From contig NZ_JACFYF010000004.1 in NCBI RefSeq assembly GCF_014050145.1, forward strand, positions 1 to 64,000: a stretch of DNA of 64,000 nucleotides, given 5' to 3'. The DNA comes from Vibrio marinisediminis. GTDB lineage: Bacteria; Pseudomonadota; Gammaproteobacteria; Enterobacterales; Vibrionaceae. A program made the translations under genes and the position numbers. Shown piece after piece: positions 18,304 to 29,031 of this stretch. Position 1 is the first letter of the stretch. Every line of letters starts with the position of its first letter. The notes under the pieces are model-generated. The model made no database searches. It worked only from the letters and a program-made list of their open reading frames with translations, and was not told where the DNA came from.

Positions 18304-20037
18304 TTACATACGTTCTAGCGTATCGATACCAAGTAGAGACAGACCTTGTTTGATTGTCTTCGCGGTCAATGCCGCCAGTTTTAGACGGCTTTGTTTAACC
18401 GTTTCGTCTTCTGCAACTAAGATCGGGCAAGCTTCGTAGAAGCTAGAGAATTGACCGGCTAGTTCGAATAGGTAACTACACATGATGTGTGGTTGACCTT
18501 CACGAGCAACAGACTGAACCGCTTCTTCAAACTGTAGAAGTTTTGCAACAAGCGCTTTCTCTTTTTCATCAGTGATTTTGATTTCACCTTGAAGCTCATC
18601 CATTGATACGCCAGCTTTAGCGAAGATAGAAGCAACGCGAGTGTATGCGTATTGCATGTACGGTGCGGTGTTACCCTCAAATGCTAGCATGTTGTCCCAA
18701 TCAAACACGTAGTCAGTGGTACGGTGCTTAGAAAGATCAGCGTATTTCACCGCTGCCATGGCAACAGTGCTAGAAATTTTCGCTTTTTCCTCAGCCGCTA
18801 GATCAGGGTTTTTCGACTCGATCAGCTTAGATGCGCGCTCTTCTGCTTCATCAAGAAGGTCAGCAAGACGAACAGTACCGCCCGCACGAGTCTTAAATGG
18901 ACGACCATCTTTGCCAAGCATCATACCAAATGCGTGGTGCTCAAGAGAGACTGATTCTGGAACATAGCCCGCTTTGCGCACGATAGTCCAAGCTTGCATT
19001 AAGTGTTGGTGTTGACGAGAGTCGATGAAGTACAGTACACGATCAGCGCCAAGCTGCTCGTAACGGTATTTAGCACAAGCGATGTCCGTTGTGGTGTATA
19101 GGAAACCACCATCACGTTTTTGAACGATAACGCCCATTGGCTCGCCGTCTTTATTCTTGTATTCGTTTAGGTATACAACTTGCGCACCATCACTTTCTAC
19201 AGCAAGACCTTGAGCTTTTAGATCAGCAACAATTTTAGGAAGCATGTCGTTGTACATGCTTTCACCCATTACATCATCACGAGTCAATGAAACGTTTAGA
19301 CGATCGTAGTTGCGCTGGTTTTGGATCATGGTTACATCAACCAATTTTTTCCACATCTCAGCACAGAATTCATCGCCACTTTGTAGTTTCACTACATAGC
19401 CACGTGCTTTCACTGCAAATTCTTCGTCTTCATCGTAGAGCTTTTTAGATTCACGGTAGAATCCTTCAAGGTCAGCCAGTTCCATTGAAACTGTGCCTGA
19501 CTCTTGTTGAACACGCTCAAGGTTAGCGATAAGCATACCGAACTGAGTGCCCCAGTCACCAATGTGGTTTGCACGCACAACGTTGTGACCTAGGAATTCA
19601 AGCGTACGCACAACCGCATCACCGATGATAGTTGAACGCAGGTGACCAACGTGCATTTCTTTTGCTACGTTTGGTGCTGAGTAGTCAGCAACGATGGTTT
19701 GTGTTTCTTCAGCTGCAACACCAAGGCGAGCATCTGCAAGAGCTGTGTCAGCTTGTGCCGCTAGAAACTCTTCACTTAGGAAGATGTTGATGAAGCCAGG
19801 GCCTGCGATTTCAGTTTTGCTTGCAATGCCATCAAGATCGAGAACATCCAATACTTTCTGCGCAAACTCTCGAGGGTTTGTACCTAGCTTTTTAGCCACG
19901 CCCATAACGCCGTTAGCTTGGTAGTCACCAAACTGTGCTTTTGCTGATTGACGAACGGCTGCAGGGCTGCCTGCTGGTGCGCCAGCGGCTTCAAGAGCCT
20001 GAGAAACTTTTTCATTAATAAGTGCTTGGATATTCAC
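18304..20037 (-). CDS. argS: Arginyl-tRNA synthetase
   Basis: This class I synthetase charges tRNA-Arg with arginine. The 577-residue product has the N-terminal Add-1 domain, the HIGH motif as HVGH in [16 protein letters not shown], and the DALR anticodon-binding domain ending [13 protein letters not shown] chose the GTG at 20037 ([13 protein letters not shown]) because GGAAG lies 5-6 bp before it. An ATG at 20052 would place that ribosome binding site inside the coding region. Confidence 0.95.
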   Translation of the reverse strand: MNIQALINEKVSQALEAAGAPAGSPAAVRQSAKAQFGDYQANGVMGVAKKLGTNPREFAQKVLDVLDLDGIASKTEIAGPGFINIFLSEEFLAAQADTALADARLGVAAEETQTIVADYSAPNVAKEMHVGHLRSTIIGDAVVRTLEFLGHNVVRANHIGDWGTQFGMLIANLERVQQESGTVSMELADLEGFYRESKKLYDEDEEFAVKARGYVVKLQSGDEFCAEMWKKLVDVTMIQNQRNYDRLNVSLTRDDVMGESMYNDMLPKIVADLKAQGLAVESDGAQVVYLNEYKNKDGEPMGVIVQKRDGGFLYTTTDIACAKYRYEQLGADRVLYFIDSRQHQHLMQAWTIVRKAGYVPESVSLEHHAFGMMLGKDGRPFKTRAGGTVRLADLLDEAEERASKLIESKNPDLAAEEKAKISSTVAMAAVKYADLSKHRTTDYVFDWDNMLAFEGNTAPYMQYAYTRVASIFAKAGVSMDELQGEIKITDEKEKALVAKLLQFEEAVQSVAREGQPHIMCSYLFELAGQFSSFYEACPILVAEDETVKQSRLKLAALTAKTIKQGLSLLGIDTLERM

Positions 20038-20279
20038 ACGCGCTTCCTTCAATTCTAGGAATTATTGTGGTTTGCATTTTGCCGATAAATGGTGGATACA
20101 CTCTTAGTATCGGCTAGTCAGTTCAATCGATGCAAACCTAATCGAGTTCACAAATTTGCGCACATGATATCAATTTTCTTCAGGGGCATATAGGGAGTAA
20201 TTTGAGTATTTTTCTACTTTTCTTGATGATCTTGTTAGTATTAGGAAAAAAGAGACATTTTGCTTGAAGGAAAATCTGC

Positions 20280-20873
20280 ATGTCATTAGAAAGTGCGCAA
20301 CTCTTACCAGAGCAGTTAAAACAGAAATTACCTGATTTTATGCTTAAAATTCAGATGTTAAGTGAAAAGCTTAATCTTGATTTGACACAGTTTCAGGCTG
20401 ATCATATTGCACTGCGTATCAACGATAACGAGTTGGCTGAAAAAGCACATAACGCATGGTTGGAACATGGCGAGCAAATCTCAAATGCTCAAATTAATGG
20501 GCGACCGATCATTGTATTGGTGTTTAAACAACCGTTAACGGCATTGGACTGGCAAATTGAGTGTTTAGAGCTACCTTATCCTGCGCCAGGGAAGATTTAT
20601 CCAGAGCAAAGCTGGGAGCATGTGGAATTTGTCGTGCCTTCACAAGCGCACACGGCAGAGCAGTTCGCTGAAGAGATCAAACAACGTTTCCCGCAGCTTG
20701 CTGAACAATGGGATGATTTGACCGAGCAAGGGATCAAAGTGAAGCTGTCTAGCCCGAAAGGCGAGGGAGAGCGTTTGAATAACCCGACAGTGGCATTCAA
20801 ATATCAGGGAGTGTGCATTAAGCTCCACCCCCATTCGTTGAAAGCTATTGTCGAGTCAGAACAATCAGCCTAA
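20280..20873 (+). CDS. yecM: YecM family protein (VOC superfamily)
   Basis: The 197-residue protein resembles E. coli YecM, a structure in the vicinal-oxygen-chelate superfamily with a probable metal site (FQADHIALRINDN; SWEHVEFVVP). Its enzymatic function is unknown. In E. coli yecM is also next to argS; here the two are divergent across a 240-bp gap. The 3' end overlaps the 3' end of the convergent protease gene by 9 bp. Confidence 0.85.
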   Translation: MSLESAQLLPEQLKQKLPDFMLKIQMLSEKLNLDLTQFQADHIALRINDNELAEKAHNAWLEHGEQISNAQINGRPIIVLVFKQPLTALDWQIECLELPYPAPGKIYPEQSWEHVEFVVPSQAHTAEQFAEEIKQRFPQLAEQWDDLTEQGIKVKLSSPKGEGERLNNPTVAFKYQGVCIKLHPHSLKAIVESEQSA

Positions 20874-23642
20874 TTCAATGTCTTTTGGTCTAAGTTGAAA
20901 CTCTTCAATTGAGCCAATTTCTAAGCCAAGGCTGAGCGCATCGGCCTCATGATGGGCATTACCTTGGGTATGCATAATCAAACGATTCGCCGTTCTTGGC
21001 TTAAGCTCATTAACGATAAAGCGGATCATATCGCTGCGAGTGAGCTTTTTCAGTTCCGCTAACACACGTTGGCGTTGGTCGAAATGTTCATCTTTATTAC
21101 CAATGGCAACCCAAAGTCGCTGTGCGCGACCTCGCAGGGTCGTATCGGGTGTGGAGATTTGATTCCACAATCCCCGTTTACTGCTGTGCCATTGGTATTC
21201 ATTCAACTCTAGCAACACCATATAAAACGCGTTGAGAAACTCGTCGATTGAGCTGATCAGATCAACCGGTGCGGCATTAGGTGATTGTACGTAGAGTACA
21301 ATGCCAGGGTGTTTGTTAAGCGGCATGTTGCCAGTACCCACCATGTAACCAAGTTGCTGTTTGGTTCTGATTTCATGGAAGAAGGTCGCTGACATAAGGT
21401 GATTTGCCAAAGAATAGAGTGCGATACTCTTCGCTTCGGTGTCATCACATTGGTAATACACCACAATTGCCGAGTCTTCTTGGTTACACGGCACTTCACG
21501 TTGAAAAGTGCCATTTTCGCCAAGCATTACCAATGGTCTTAAAGCTTCTTCGTATTGCTGATCATGCACCCTAAGTGCTTCTTTGAGTGTTTCACCCAAT
21601 GCTTCAGCATCATTTTTTGTCCAGTCGCCATAAACAAACATTTCAACATGTAGCTCAGCGAGGATTGCTTGAACAAAGCTTGCCAACGAATCAACTTCAA
21701 TACTCTCGAGTGCTTCTACTAAGACGGCATAAGGGGGATTGTTAGGCTGTAAAATCCCTGTCATAGCATTGAAAAGCTGCGATATCGGGCGATCTTGCGC
21801 TGAATTTCGCCAATTTCTTAGTAGCTGGGTTTTGATAGTGTTGAAACGTTTTGCGCTAAATTCCCGTTTGGCGAAGCGCTGCAATATCATTTTCATTAAT
21901 TCAGGCTGCTTTTCAGTAAACCCTGATATTGCCAATGTGACTCCGCCTTGATGCGCGTAAAGGTTATAACCCATACCGGCTATTTCAGCTTGGTAGGTTT
22001 CTTTCGCTAGTGCGTCGAGGAACATCTCAACGCATAAACGAGTCTTAACGATGTTGATGGGGTTTGCCACCGCATGTGGACTATCAATCGCGACATAGAC
22101 TACCCCTTTTGGCACACGAAACTCACTGTCTTGCAAATGCCACAGTTTGAATCCAGGTAAGTCACTAACAACCACTGGCTGGTTAGCGTGCTCATCTTCC
22201 ACGGCTTTTGGTGTTAAGTCATAGCAAATAAAGGGATTGCGTTCTGGCAATTCAGCTCTAATGGTCGAAGCTTGTTGATAAAACTCGCGCTGTTCAACAG
22301 TGAGCAGTTTGGCTGAATATGGAGTGAAGTACCATTTAGCGGTTTCGTCATACTCTAAGCCTTTTGCAATCAGCGTCACGCGCAAGTTATCGACAGTAAA
22401 ATAACCAGTGAGTTCTCTTAACACCTCAGACTGATACTCTGCCATTTTAAAGTCACCATAAATGGTGTCTTGGCTTTGGTAGTGTTGCATATTCACCACC
22501 AAGTGACTGGCAAGATCGAGTGGGCGCGTTGGCTCTTGAAAACGAAATGCTGATTCGAGAACCGCTTTTTTCTCAAGGTATCGCCACTCATCAAAACCAC
22601 GCGCTTTAATGATCGCAATATAGTTGAAGATCGCTTGAATGATATCGTCAGTATGCTCAAGACCGTCTTGAGTGAGCGTACAACTAATGGTGAACTCGCG
22701 GTAGTTACTGCCACTGGCACCCCCGCCAGCAGAGAGAGAAGTGATCCACCCTGCGTCTTTTAACCCGAGCATTAGACTATTTTCACCTTCATAGCCAAGT
22801 AAGTGGGCGAAATAGGAGAGGGGTTTGGTGTGATAGTACTCTTCAGTACTTGGCATTGGGAAAGTAAGGATCAGTTTTCGGATCTCTTTTACCGGTTCCA
22901 CATTGACCCATAAACTGGTTGAGCGCTCATCAACATAGGGCTCAGTAACGGCTTTGTTGTTTAATTTATTGTTGGCAATGGTTTCAAACTTCTCATGAGC
23001 CCATGCTTCCAGTTCATCCAATGAGTGCGCGCCAATCATCACGAGAGTCATCAAATCAGCGGAGTATTGCTGGCTGTGAAAAGCGATGATCTCATCACGG
23101 ATAGTGTGCTCACCACGGTCGCTGAGTGTCTCTATATTGCCGACCGAAAACTTAGCGAAGGGATGTTTCTGGTTGATCACTTCTTTATGAACTTGGTAAA
23201 GGCGGCGCGAGTCATCGTTGAGTTTGAGTTTGTATTCTGAGTCGACTGCTTGGCGTTCTTTATCCAGCGCCTCAGCATTAAATAGTGGCGCGGTAAAAAA
23301 TTGGCTGAATCGGTCAAGACCATTGGCAAACGCATTGGTATCAACGTCGAAGAAAAAACAGGTATGCTCGGTTCCAGTCCACGCGTTATTCATGCCACCA
23401 TGTTGGCTAATATAACTCTGAAACTCACCGACGCGAGGGTACTTTTCTGTACCGAGAAAGAGCATGTGCTCGAGGTAATGTGCCATACCTTGGCGATCGA
23501 TTGGGTCATCAAAATGTCCGACATTGACAGCAAGAGCAGCGGCGGATTTTTGTGCATGAGGATCATGAATCAATAACACCCTTAAATCATTGGTGAGGGT
23601 TAGATAGCGATATTGATTAGTGTCATTTGGGCTTACATGCAC
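20865..23642 (-). CDS. Pitrilysin/insulinase family zinc metalloprotease
   Basis: The 925-residue M16A protease has the inverted zinc motif HYLEH (residues 55-59, in GMAHYLEHMLF), with the third ligand expected near ERQAVDSEYK, and four M16 half-domains. It resembles protease III (PtrA), which degrades small peptides. Unlike E. coli PtrA, no signal peptide is visible: the protein opens MHVSPNDTNQYRYLTLTNDL, so a cytoplasmic location is likely, as in insulinase-type relatives. Confidence 0.88.
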   Translation of the reverse strand: MHVSPNDTNQYRYLTLTNDLRVLLIHDPHAQKSAAALAVNVGHFDDPIDRQGMAHYLEHMLFLGTEKYPRVGEFQSYISQHGGMNNAWTGTEHTCFFFDVDTNAFANGLDRFSQFFTAPLFNAEALDKERQAVDSEYKLKLNDDSRRLYQVHKEVINQKHPFAKFSVGNIETLSDRGEHTIRDEIIAFHSQQYSADLMTLVMIGAHSLDELEAWAHEKFETIANNKLNNKAVTEPYVDERSTSLWVNVEPVKEIRKLILTFPMPSTEEYYHTKPLSYFAHLLGYEGENSLMLGLKDAGWITSLSAGGGASGSNYREFTISCTLTQDGLEHTDDIIQAIFNYIAIIKARGFDEWRYLEKKAVLESAFRFQEPTRPLDLASHLVVNMQHYQSQDTIYGDFKMAEYQSEVLRELTGYFTVDNLRVTLIAKGLEYDETAKWYFTPYSAKLLTVEQREFYQQASTIRAELPERNPFICYDLTPKAVEDEHANQPVVVSDLPGFKLWHLQDSEFRVPKGVVYVAIDSPHAVANPINIVKTRLCVEMFLDALAKETYQAEIAGMGYNLYAHQGGVTLAISGFTEKQPELMKMILQRFAKREFSAKRFNTIKTQLLRNWRNSAQDRPISQLFNAMTGILQPNNPPYAVLVEALESIEVDSLASFVQAILAELHVEMFVYGDWTKNDAEALGETLKEALRVHDQQYEEALRPLVMLGENGTFQREVPCNQEDSAIVVYYQCDDTEAKSIALYSLANHLMSATFFHEIRTKQQLGYMVGTGNMPLNKHPGIVLYVQSPNAAPVDLISSIDEFLNAFYMVLLELNEYQWHSSKRGLWNQISTPDTTLRGRAQRLWVAIGNKDEHFDQRQRVLAELKKLTRSDMIRFIVNELKPRTANRLIMHTQGNAHHEADALSLGLEIGSIEEFQLRPKDIELG

Positions 23643-23941
23643 AGTATTTCTCCAAACCTTGAGAGTATGTCTAAGTATGAACGCGTTTATGGGGGCTGCA
23701 AACTTCTATTAACCAATGATTTACTTGGTCGGTGTTATTTTGCGGCTTAGCCGTGTCTTTAAAGGATTGGGTAAGACTTCGCTAAGTCGAATTGCCACAT
23801 GTTGAAACAAAAACGCATTGTTTACCTTTAAGATTGTTAAGAAAGTCTGAGTCTTTGGCAAGTTACTTGATATAATTAATTTTATTATTGATGCCCAAAT
23901 ATCAGTGAGACAGCTGAAGTACTCACGTTACAGGAATAATT

Positions 23942-24406
23942 ATGAAAATCGTGATTATGCGTCATGGCGAAGCAGAAACATTCGCCAACAGTGATGCAGA
24001 ACGAGCGTTAACAAGCTTCGGTCGAAGTGCTTCAAGAGACGTCGCGCAGCGTTGTCGCCAACAAGGCATGTCGCAATTTGATAAAGTGTTGGTTAGCCCT
24101 TACTTAAGAGCGCAACAGACTTGGCAAGAACTAGAAGATATCTTCGACGCTAAAGATGTTGTGGAATGTGAAGACATCACCCCTTATGGGGACTCAGCGA
24201 CAGTCGCTGACTATTTGCAGGCATTGATTGAGTTGGAAAAACCAGAGTCAGTCCTACTGGTTTCGCATCTGCCATTAGTGGGTTATTTAACCGCAGATCT
24301 CGTGGTTGATATCGTCCCGCCAATGTTTCCTACCTCAGGTATGATTTGCATCGACTACGATGTACAAAATCAACGCGGTGAGGTTTTGTGGAACCTTAAG
24401 CCGTAA
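23942..24406 (+). CDS. sixA: Phosphohistidine phosphatase SixA
   Basis: The 154-residue histidine phosphatase has the RHG catalytic motif at residues 7-9 (MRHGEAE) and the second catalytic His in LLVSHLPLVG. SixA removes phosphate from phosphohistidine, including the nitrogen phosphotransferase protein in E. coli. It is divergent from the protease gene across about 300 bp that contains a TATAAT box at 23871-23876. It is separated from flhA by a sigma-54-type promoter. Confidence 0.9.
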   Translation: MKIVIMRHGEAETFANSDAERALTSFGRSASRDVAQRCRQQGMSQFDKVLVSPYLRAQQTWQELEDIFDAKDVVECEDITPYGDSATVADYLQALIELEKPESVLLVSHLPLVGYLTADLVVDIVPPMFPTSGMICIDYDVQNQRGEVLWNLKP

Positions 24407-24447
24407 AAGCGATTGAATCACAAAGCGACAACTATTTGACTTTTTTG

Positions 24448-24464
24448 GTGGACTAAAACTTGCA
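24448..24464 (+). promoter_or_regulatory. Sigma-54 (RpoN) promoter for the flhA operon
   Basis: TGGACTAAAACTTGCA has the invariant GG (24450-24451) and GC (24462-24463) separated by exactly ten bases. It lies 57 bp before the flhA ATG. In V. cholerae, flhA is a class II flagellar operon driven by sigma-54 with the activator FlrA. Confidence 0.75.
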
Positions 24465-24520
24465 TCAGTGGCTAACTACCTGTGCTAACAAATTAATTTA
24501 GTTGTATCAGCCCCTGATTT

Positions 24521-26617
24521 ATGAAGTTTACTCTACCATTTACGGATAAGTTACCTCCGTTACCTCAACGAGCAATGCCTGCGATTGGCGCCCCTATAAT
24601 GGTGCTGTCAACGCTGGGCATGATTGTGCTGCCTATGCCAGCCTTTTTGCTCGACTTGTTCTTCACCTTTAACATTGCTATTTCCATGGTGGTGTTACTT
24701 GTGACCGTCTATACCCGACGCCCTTTAGATTTCGCCGCATTTCCTACCGTACTGCTGATAGCAACGTTATTGCGCTTGGCGTTGAACGTGGCTTCAACAC
24801 GTGTGGTACTGCTGTATGGTCATGAAGGTCCGGGTGCTGCCGGTAACGTTATTGAAGCGTTTGGTAACGTTGTTATTGGTGGTAACTACGCGGTTGGTTT
24901 AGTGGTGTTCCTGATCTTGATGATCATCAACTTCATGGTTGTAACCAAAGGTGCGGGGCGTATCTCGGAAGTAAGTGCCCGCTTTACGTTGGATGCTTTA
25001 CCCGGTAAACAGATGGCGATCGATGCCGATTTGAATGCCGGTTTGATTGACCAAGATCAGGCAAGAACTCGACGCCAAGAAGTAACCAAAGAGGCAGACT
25101 TCTACGGTTCAATGGATGGTGCTTCGAAGTTTGTTAAAGGCGATGCAATTGCCGGTATTTTGATTCTGTTTATTAACATCATCGGTGGTCTATCTATCGG
25201 TATGGCGCAGTATGGGCTTGGCTTTGGCGAAGCAATGCAAATCTATACCTTGCTAACCATTGGTGATGGTCTAGTTGCACAAATTCCATCGTTGCTGCTT
25301 TCTATTGGCGCAGCCATCATGGTAACGCGTCAAAACACCGATGAAGACATGGGTCAAACGTTAGTCTTCCAGCTGTTTGATAACCCGAAAGCATTAATGA
25401 TCACCGCCGGTATCCTGTTTGTCATGGGTATCGTGCCGGGTATGCCACACTTCGCCTTTTTGCTTTTGGCGGCAATGGCTGGCGCTGGCGCTTACTGGAT
25501 TCAACGTAAGCAGAAGAAGAGTACAGAAGAAAAGTCCAACCTTCCTGCCACTCAATCAGTGGAACCCTCGACACCAAAAGAGCTCTCTTGGGAAGATGTC
25601 CAACCGGTTGATATTATCGGCTTAGAAGTGGGCTATCGTCTGATCCCATTGGTCGATCGCGATCAAGGCGGAGAATTGCTTGAACGTGTCAAAGGGGTAC
25701 GAAAGAAACTGTCACAAGATTTTGGTTTCCTTATCCCGGCTGTGCATATTCGCGACAATCTGGAGCTAACCCCGAATAGCTACCGTATTACCTTAATGGG
25801 TGTTGCTGTTGGTGAAGCTGAAATTCGACCAGATCAAGAATTAGCAATTAACCCAGGGCAAGTGTATGGCGTGGTAGAAGGGGAACCAACGATCGACCCT
25901 GCGTTTGGTCTGGAAGCTATATGGATACGTGAAGAGCAACGCGAACACGCCCAAGCTCTCGGTTATACCGTGGTTGACTCATCAACTGTTCTGGCGACAC
26001 ATTTAAGTCAGCAGCTAACCAACAACGCCTCGCAACTTATCGGCCACGAAGAAGTACAGAACCTACTTGAGATGCTGGGTCGCAGTACGCCTAAACTGGT
26101 GGAGAGTTTTGTACCTGATCAGCTGCAATTGGGTGTGGTGGTTAAAGTGCTACAAAACCTACTCAATGAAGCGGTGCCAATTCGTGATATTCGAACCATA
26201 GTTCAAACCCTCTCCGAATATTCGTCAAAGAGTCAAGAACCTGACATTTTGACGGCGGCGGTTCGTATCTCGCTCAAACGTCTAATTGTTCAAGAAATCA
26301 ATGGTATAGAGCCAGAATTGCCAGTTATTACCCTTATTCCTGAATTGGAACAAATCTTGCATCAAACTATGCAGGCTTCCGGCGGGGAGTCGGCAGGTAT
26401 TGAGCCTGGACTTGCAGAGCGTCTGCAAATGTCGCTGAGCCAAGCGACACAAGAACAAGAGCTTAGAGGTGAGCCCGCAGTGCTACTGACATCAGGGGTG
26501 CTTCGTTCAACTCTAGCCAAATTTGTAAAGAACACGATCCCATCGCTGCGTGTGCTCTCGTATCAAGAGATCCCGGATGAAAAACAGATCCGAATTGTGC
26601 AGGCAGTGGGTAACTAA
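24521..26617 (+). CDS. flhA: Flagellar export apparatus protein FlhA
   Basis: FlhA is the nonameric export gate of the flagellar type III secretion system. The 698-residue protein has about eight N-terminal membrane helices, the conserved FHIPEP-region segment (RFTLDALPGKQMAIDADLNA), and a C-terminal cytoplasmic domain from about residue 330 that docks substrates and chaperones. It is the first gene of a long operon on this strand; flhF follows after 32 bp. Confidence 0.97.
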   Translation: MKFTLPFTDKLPPLPQRAMPAIGAPIMVLSTLGMIVLPMPAFLLDLFFTFNIAISMVVLLVTVYTRRPLDFAAFPTVLLIATLLRLALNVASTRVVLLYGHEGPGAAGNVIEAFGNVVIGGNYAVGLVVFLILMIINFMVVTKGAGRISEVSARFTLDALPGKQMAIDADLNAGLIDQDQARTRRQEVTKEADFYGSMDGASKFVKGDAIAGILILFINIIGGLSIGMAQYGLGFGEAMQIYTLLTIGDGLVAQIPSLLLSIGAAIMVTRQNTDEDMGQTLVFQLFDNPKALMITAGILFVMGIVPGMPHFAFLLLAAMAGAGAYWIQRKQKKSTEEKSNLPATQSVEPSTPKELSWEDVQPVDIIGLEVGYRLIPLVDRDQGGELLERVKGVRKKLSQDFGFLIPAVHIRDNLELTPNSYRITLMGVAVGEAEIRPDQELAINPGQVYGVVEGEPTIDPAFGLEAIWIREEQREHAQALGYTVVDSSTVLATHLSQQLTNNASQLIGHEEVQNLLEMLGRSTPKLVESFVPDQLQLGVVVKVLQNLLNEAVPIRDIRTIVQTLSEYSSKSQEPDILTAAVRISLKRLIVQEINGIEPELPVITLIPELEQILHQTMQASGGESAGIEPGLAERLQMSLSQATQEQELRGEPAVLLTSGVLRSTLAKFVKNTIPSLRVLSYQEIPDEKQIRIVQAVGN

Positions 26618-26649
26618 ATTCTGTTACTAACCCATAACGGATATCGATT

Positions 26650-28134
26650 TTGAAAATTAAACGATTTTTTGCCAAAGACATGCGAACCGCTCTTCTTCAA
26701 GTAAAAGAAGAGCTTGGTTCTGACGCTGTGATCATGTCGAATAAAAAAGTCGCTGGTGGTGTAGAAATTGTCGCAGCAGTGGATGGTGATTCTTCCGCAG
26801 CACAAGCCAATGGTGGATACAGTTCTCAGCCTCGTTCGACACCAACACAAGTGTCGCCGAGTTTGGCTCCACGAACAACAGAAGCTCGCCACTTAGATGA
26901 TGACCGTGTAAGCCTAAATTCAAGTGCGGAAAATGGTCGTTCAATGACCAAACGTTTTGCCAGTATGCTAAAGCAATACAGCAATAATCGTCCCGGATAT
27001 GAAGAACCAGAAGAGTCTGCAAGTGAAGACTCACTGACCGCCTTACTTAAACGTCAGTCAGCCAATCGAACACATGGCAGTGATATTAAGCTGAAGGAAG
27101 ATTCGCCTTTAGCGCGCTTAATTGCAGAAGATCGCCGCATTGAACGCCCGAAGCCTCAATTGGATCCTTCTCGCTATGAGCGTGGCAGTGCCACACGGGA
27201 GCCAGCCGTTTCAACTGAAGATTTAACCGATATGCGCGAAGAGATGACATCGATTCGTCGCTTATTAGAGCATCAAGTCTCCGGGCTAATGTGGCAAGAA
27301 GTTGAAAGACGTGAGCCATTGCGTGCAATGCTGATCAAACGCTTAGAGCGAATGGGGTTGTCGTTAGAGCTTGCCGATCAGTTAGCTTGCTACATTCCAG
27401 AAGATACGCCGCCAAAGAAAGCGTGGCGCGCGCTATTGGGCTTAGTGGCTGATCAAATTCCAATTTCAAAACAAGATATTTTAAAGCGCGGTGGCATCGT
27501 TGCCTTACTTGGTCCGACTGGTGTCGGTAAAACAACGACGGTAGCAAAACTGGCAGCGCGAGCGGCAATGGAGTTTGGTTCAGACAACGTTGCCCTAGTA
27601 ACAACAGACACTTATCGTATTGGCGCACATGAACAATTGGCAATTTATGGCAGAATTATGGGATGTCCTGTAAAAGTTGCTAAAGATTCCAACGAGTTAG
27701 CCGATGTAATATACCAGTTACGCCATCGTCGTCTTGTATTAGTCGATACCGCGGGTATGGGGCAGCGAGATGTTCGCCTTTCAGAACAGTTAGATACGTT
27801 GATGCAAGAGAGCGGAGAGATGATTCATAGCTACCTTGTATTGCCTGCGACAGCACAGCGTAAAGTGTTACAAGAAACTATAGACCATTTTAAACGCATT
27901 CCTCTTTCGGGCTGTATCATGACAAAACTTGATGAGTCACTTAGCTTAGGAGAGTTTGTTAGCGTTGTAGTGCAAAATGCACTACCAGTGGCTTACATCG
28001 CGAATGGACAACGCGTACCCGAAGATATCGTCATTGCTCAGCCTAAATATATGGTGGCTAAAGCGAATGATTTACTTGAGAAATCGGCGGACGATGAACC
28101 GCACTATTGGAATAGTGAAGCAGAGAGGTTCTAG
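26650..28134 (+). CDS. flhF: Flagellar polar-positioning SRP-type GTPase FlhF
   Basis: FlhF sets the polar site and number of flagella in Vibrio, working against FlhG. The 494-residue protein has a basic N-terminal B domain (MKIKRFFAKDMRTALLQVKE), a variable linker, and an SRP54-like NG domain with P-loop GPTGVGKTT from about residue 288 and DTAGMGQRD. Its start codon is TTG at 26650, fixed by the conserved N-terminus; no better ATG is in frame. Confidence 0.95.
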   Translation: MKIKRFFAKDMRTALLQVKEELGSDAVIMSNKKVAGGVEIVAAVDGDSSAAQANGGYSSQPRSTPTQVSPSLAPRTTEARHLDDDRVSLNSSAENGRSMTKRFASMLKQYSNNRPGYEEPEESASEDSLTALLKRQSANRTHGSDIKLKEDSPLARLIAEDRRIERPKPQLDPSRYERGSATREPAVSTEDLTDMREEMTSIRRLLEHQVSGLMWQEVERREPLRAMLIKRLERMGLSLELADQLACYIPEDTPPKKAWRALLGLVADQIPISKQDILKRGGIVALLGPTGVGKTTTVAKLAARAAMEFGSDNVALVTTDTYRIGAHEQLAIYGRIMGCPVKVAKDSNELADVIYQLRHRRLVLVDTAGMGQRDVRLSEQLDTLMQESGEMIHSYLVLPATAQRKVLQETIDHFKRIPLSGCIMTKLDESLSLGEFVSVVVQNALPVAYIANGQRVPEDIVIAQPKYMVAKANDLLEKSADDEPHYWNSEAERF

Positions 28135-28140
28135 GCGGCG

Positions 28141-29031
28141 ATGATGACAGAGAATATGATACAAGACCAAGCTAGCGGATTGCGCCGCTTAACTCAGCCT
28201 TCACTCACCAAGGTTATTTCGGTAACTGGCGGTAAAGGTGGCGTGGGTAAATCTAATGTCACTCTCGGGCTAGCAATATGCATGGCTCGTCAAGGCAAGA
28301 AAGTCATGGTTTTGGATGCCGATTTAGGTCTGGCCAATATTGACATAATGTTAGGCATTCGACCAAAACGTAACCTTGGACATGTGCTTGCCGGTGAGTG
28401 TGAACTTGCTGATGCGATTGTTGAAGGTCCGCATGGGATCAGAATCATTCCAGCAACTTCTGGTACTCAATCAATGACGGAATTGAGCCACGCACAACAC
28501 GTGGGTCTGATCCGAGCATTTGGTAGCTTAGAAGATGAAATGGATGTGCTGCTGATTGACACCGCGGCAGGTATCTCAGACATGGTGATCAGTTTTTCTC
28601 GAGCAGCACAAGATGTGGTTGTGGTTGTTTGTGACGAACCGACATCCATCACTGATGCTTATGCATTAATTAAGTTGCTGAGTAAAGACCACCAAGTGCA
28701 ACGCTTCAAAATTGTTGCAAATATGGTCAGAAGCTACCGAGAAGGGCGAGAATTGTTTGCAAAGTTGACCTTAGTCACAGAGAGATTCTTGAATGTGAGC
28801 CTTGAGCTCGTCGCATGTATCCCACTAGATGATAAAGTTCGACAAGCAGTAAAAAGACAAAAAATTGTGGTTGATGCGTTTCCACGCTCCCCAGCGGCAT
28901 TAGCAATAGGGTCGTTAGCAAACAAAGCATTGACTTGGCCAATACCAAAAGCGCCAAGTGGACACTTAGAATTTTTTGTTGAGCGTTTGCTAAACAGACC
29001 AGAACCATTAGAGGGACCATTTGGTGAATAA
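28141..29031 (+). CDS. flhG: Flagellar number regulator, MinD-like ATPase FlhG
   Basis: FlhG (FleN) limits flagellar number by antagonising FlhF and the master regulator FlrA. The 296-residue protein has the deviant Walker A GGKGGVGKS (residues 30-38) with the MinD-type N-terminal lysine, and the N-terminal QASGLRRL segment that stimulates FlhF GTPase activity. It also contacts HubP in Vibrio. It starts 6 bp after the flhF stop and overlaps the fliA start. Confidence 0.95.
   Translation: MMTENMIQDQASGLRRLTQPSLTKVISVTGGKGGVGKSNVTLGLAICMARQGKKVMVLDADLGLANIDIMLGIRPKRNLGHVLAGECELADAIVEGPHGIRIIPATSGTQSMTELSHAQHVGLIRAFGSLEDEMDVLLIDTAAGISDMVISFSRAAQDVVVVVCDEPTSITDAYALIKLLSKDHQVQRFKIVANMVRSYREGRELFAKLTLVTERFLNVSLELVACIPLDDKVRQAVKRQKIVVDAFPRSPAALAIGSLANKALTWPIPKAPSGHLEFFVERLLNRPEPLEGPFGE

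Noticed and set aside
20865-20873. Overlap of yecM and protease gene ends as a sign of frameshift
   Set aside because: The genes are convergent, both have complete family lengths and the 9-bp tail overlap is harmless.
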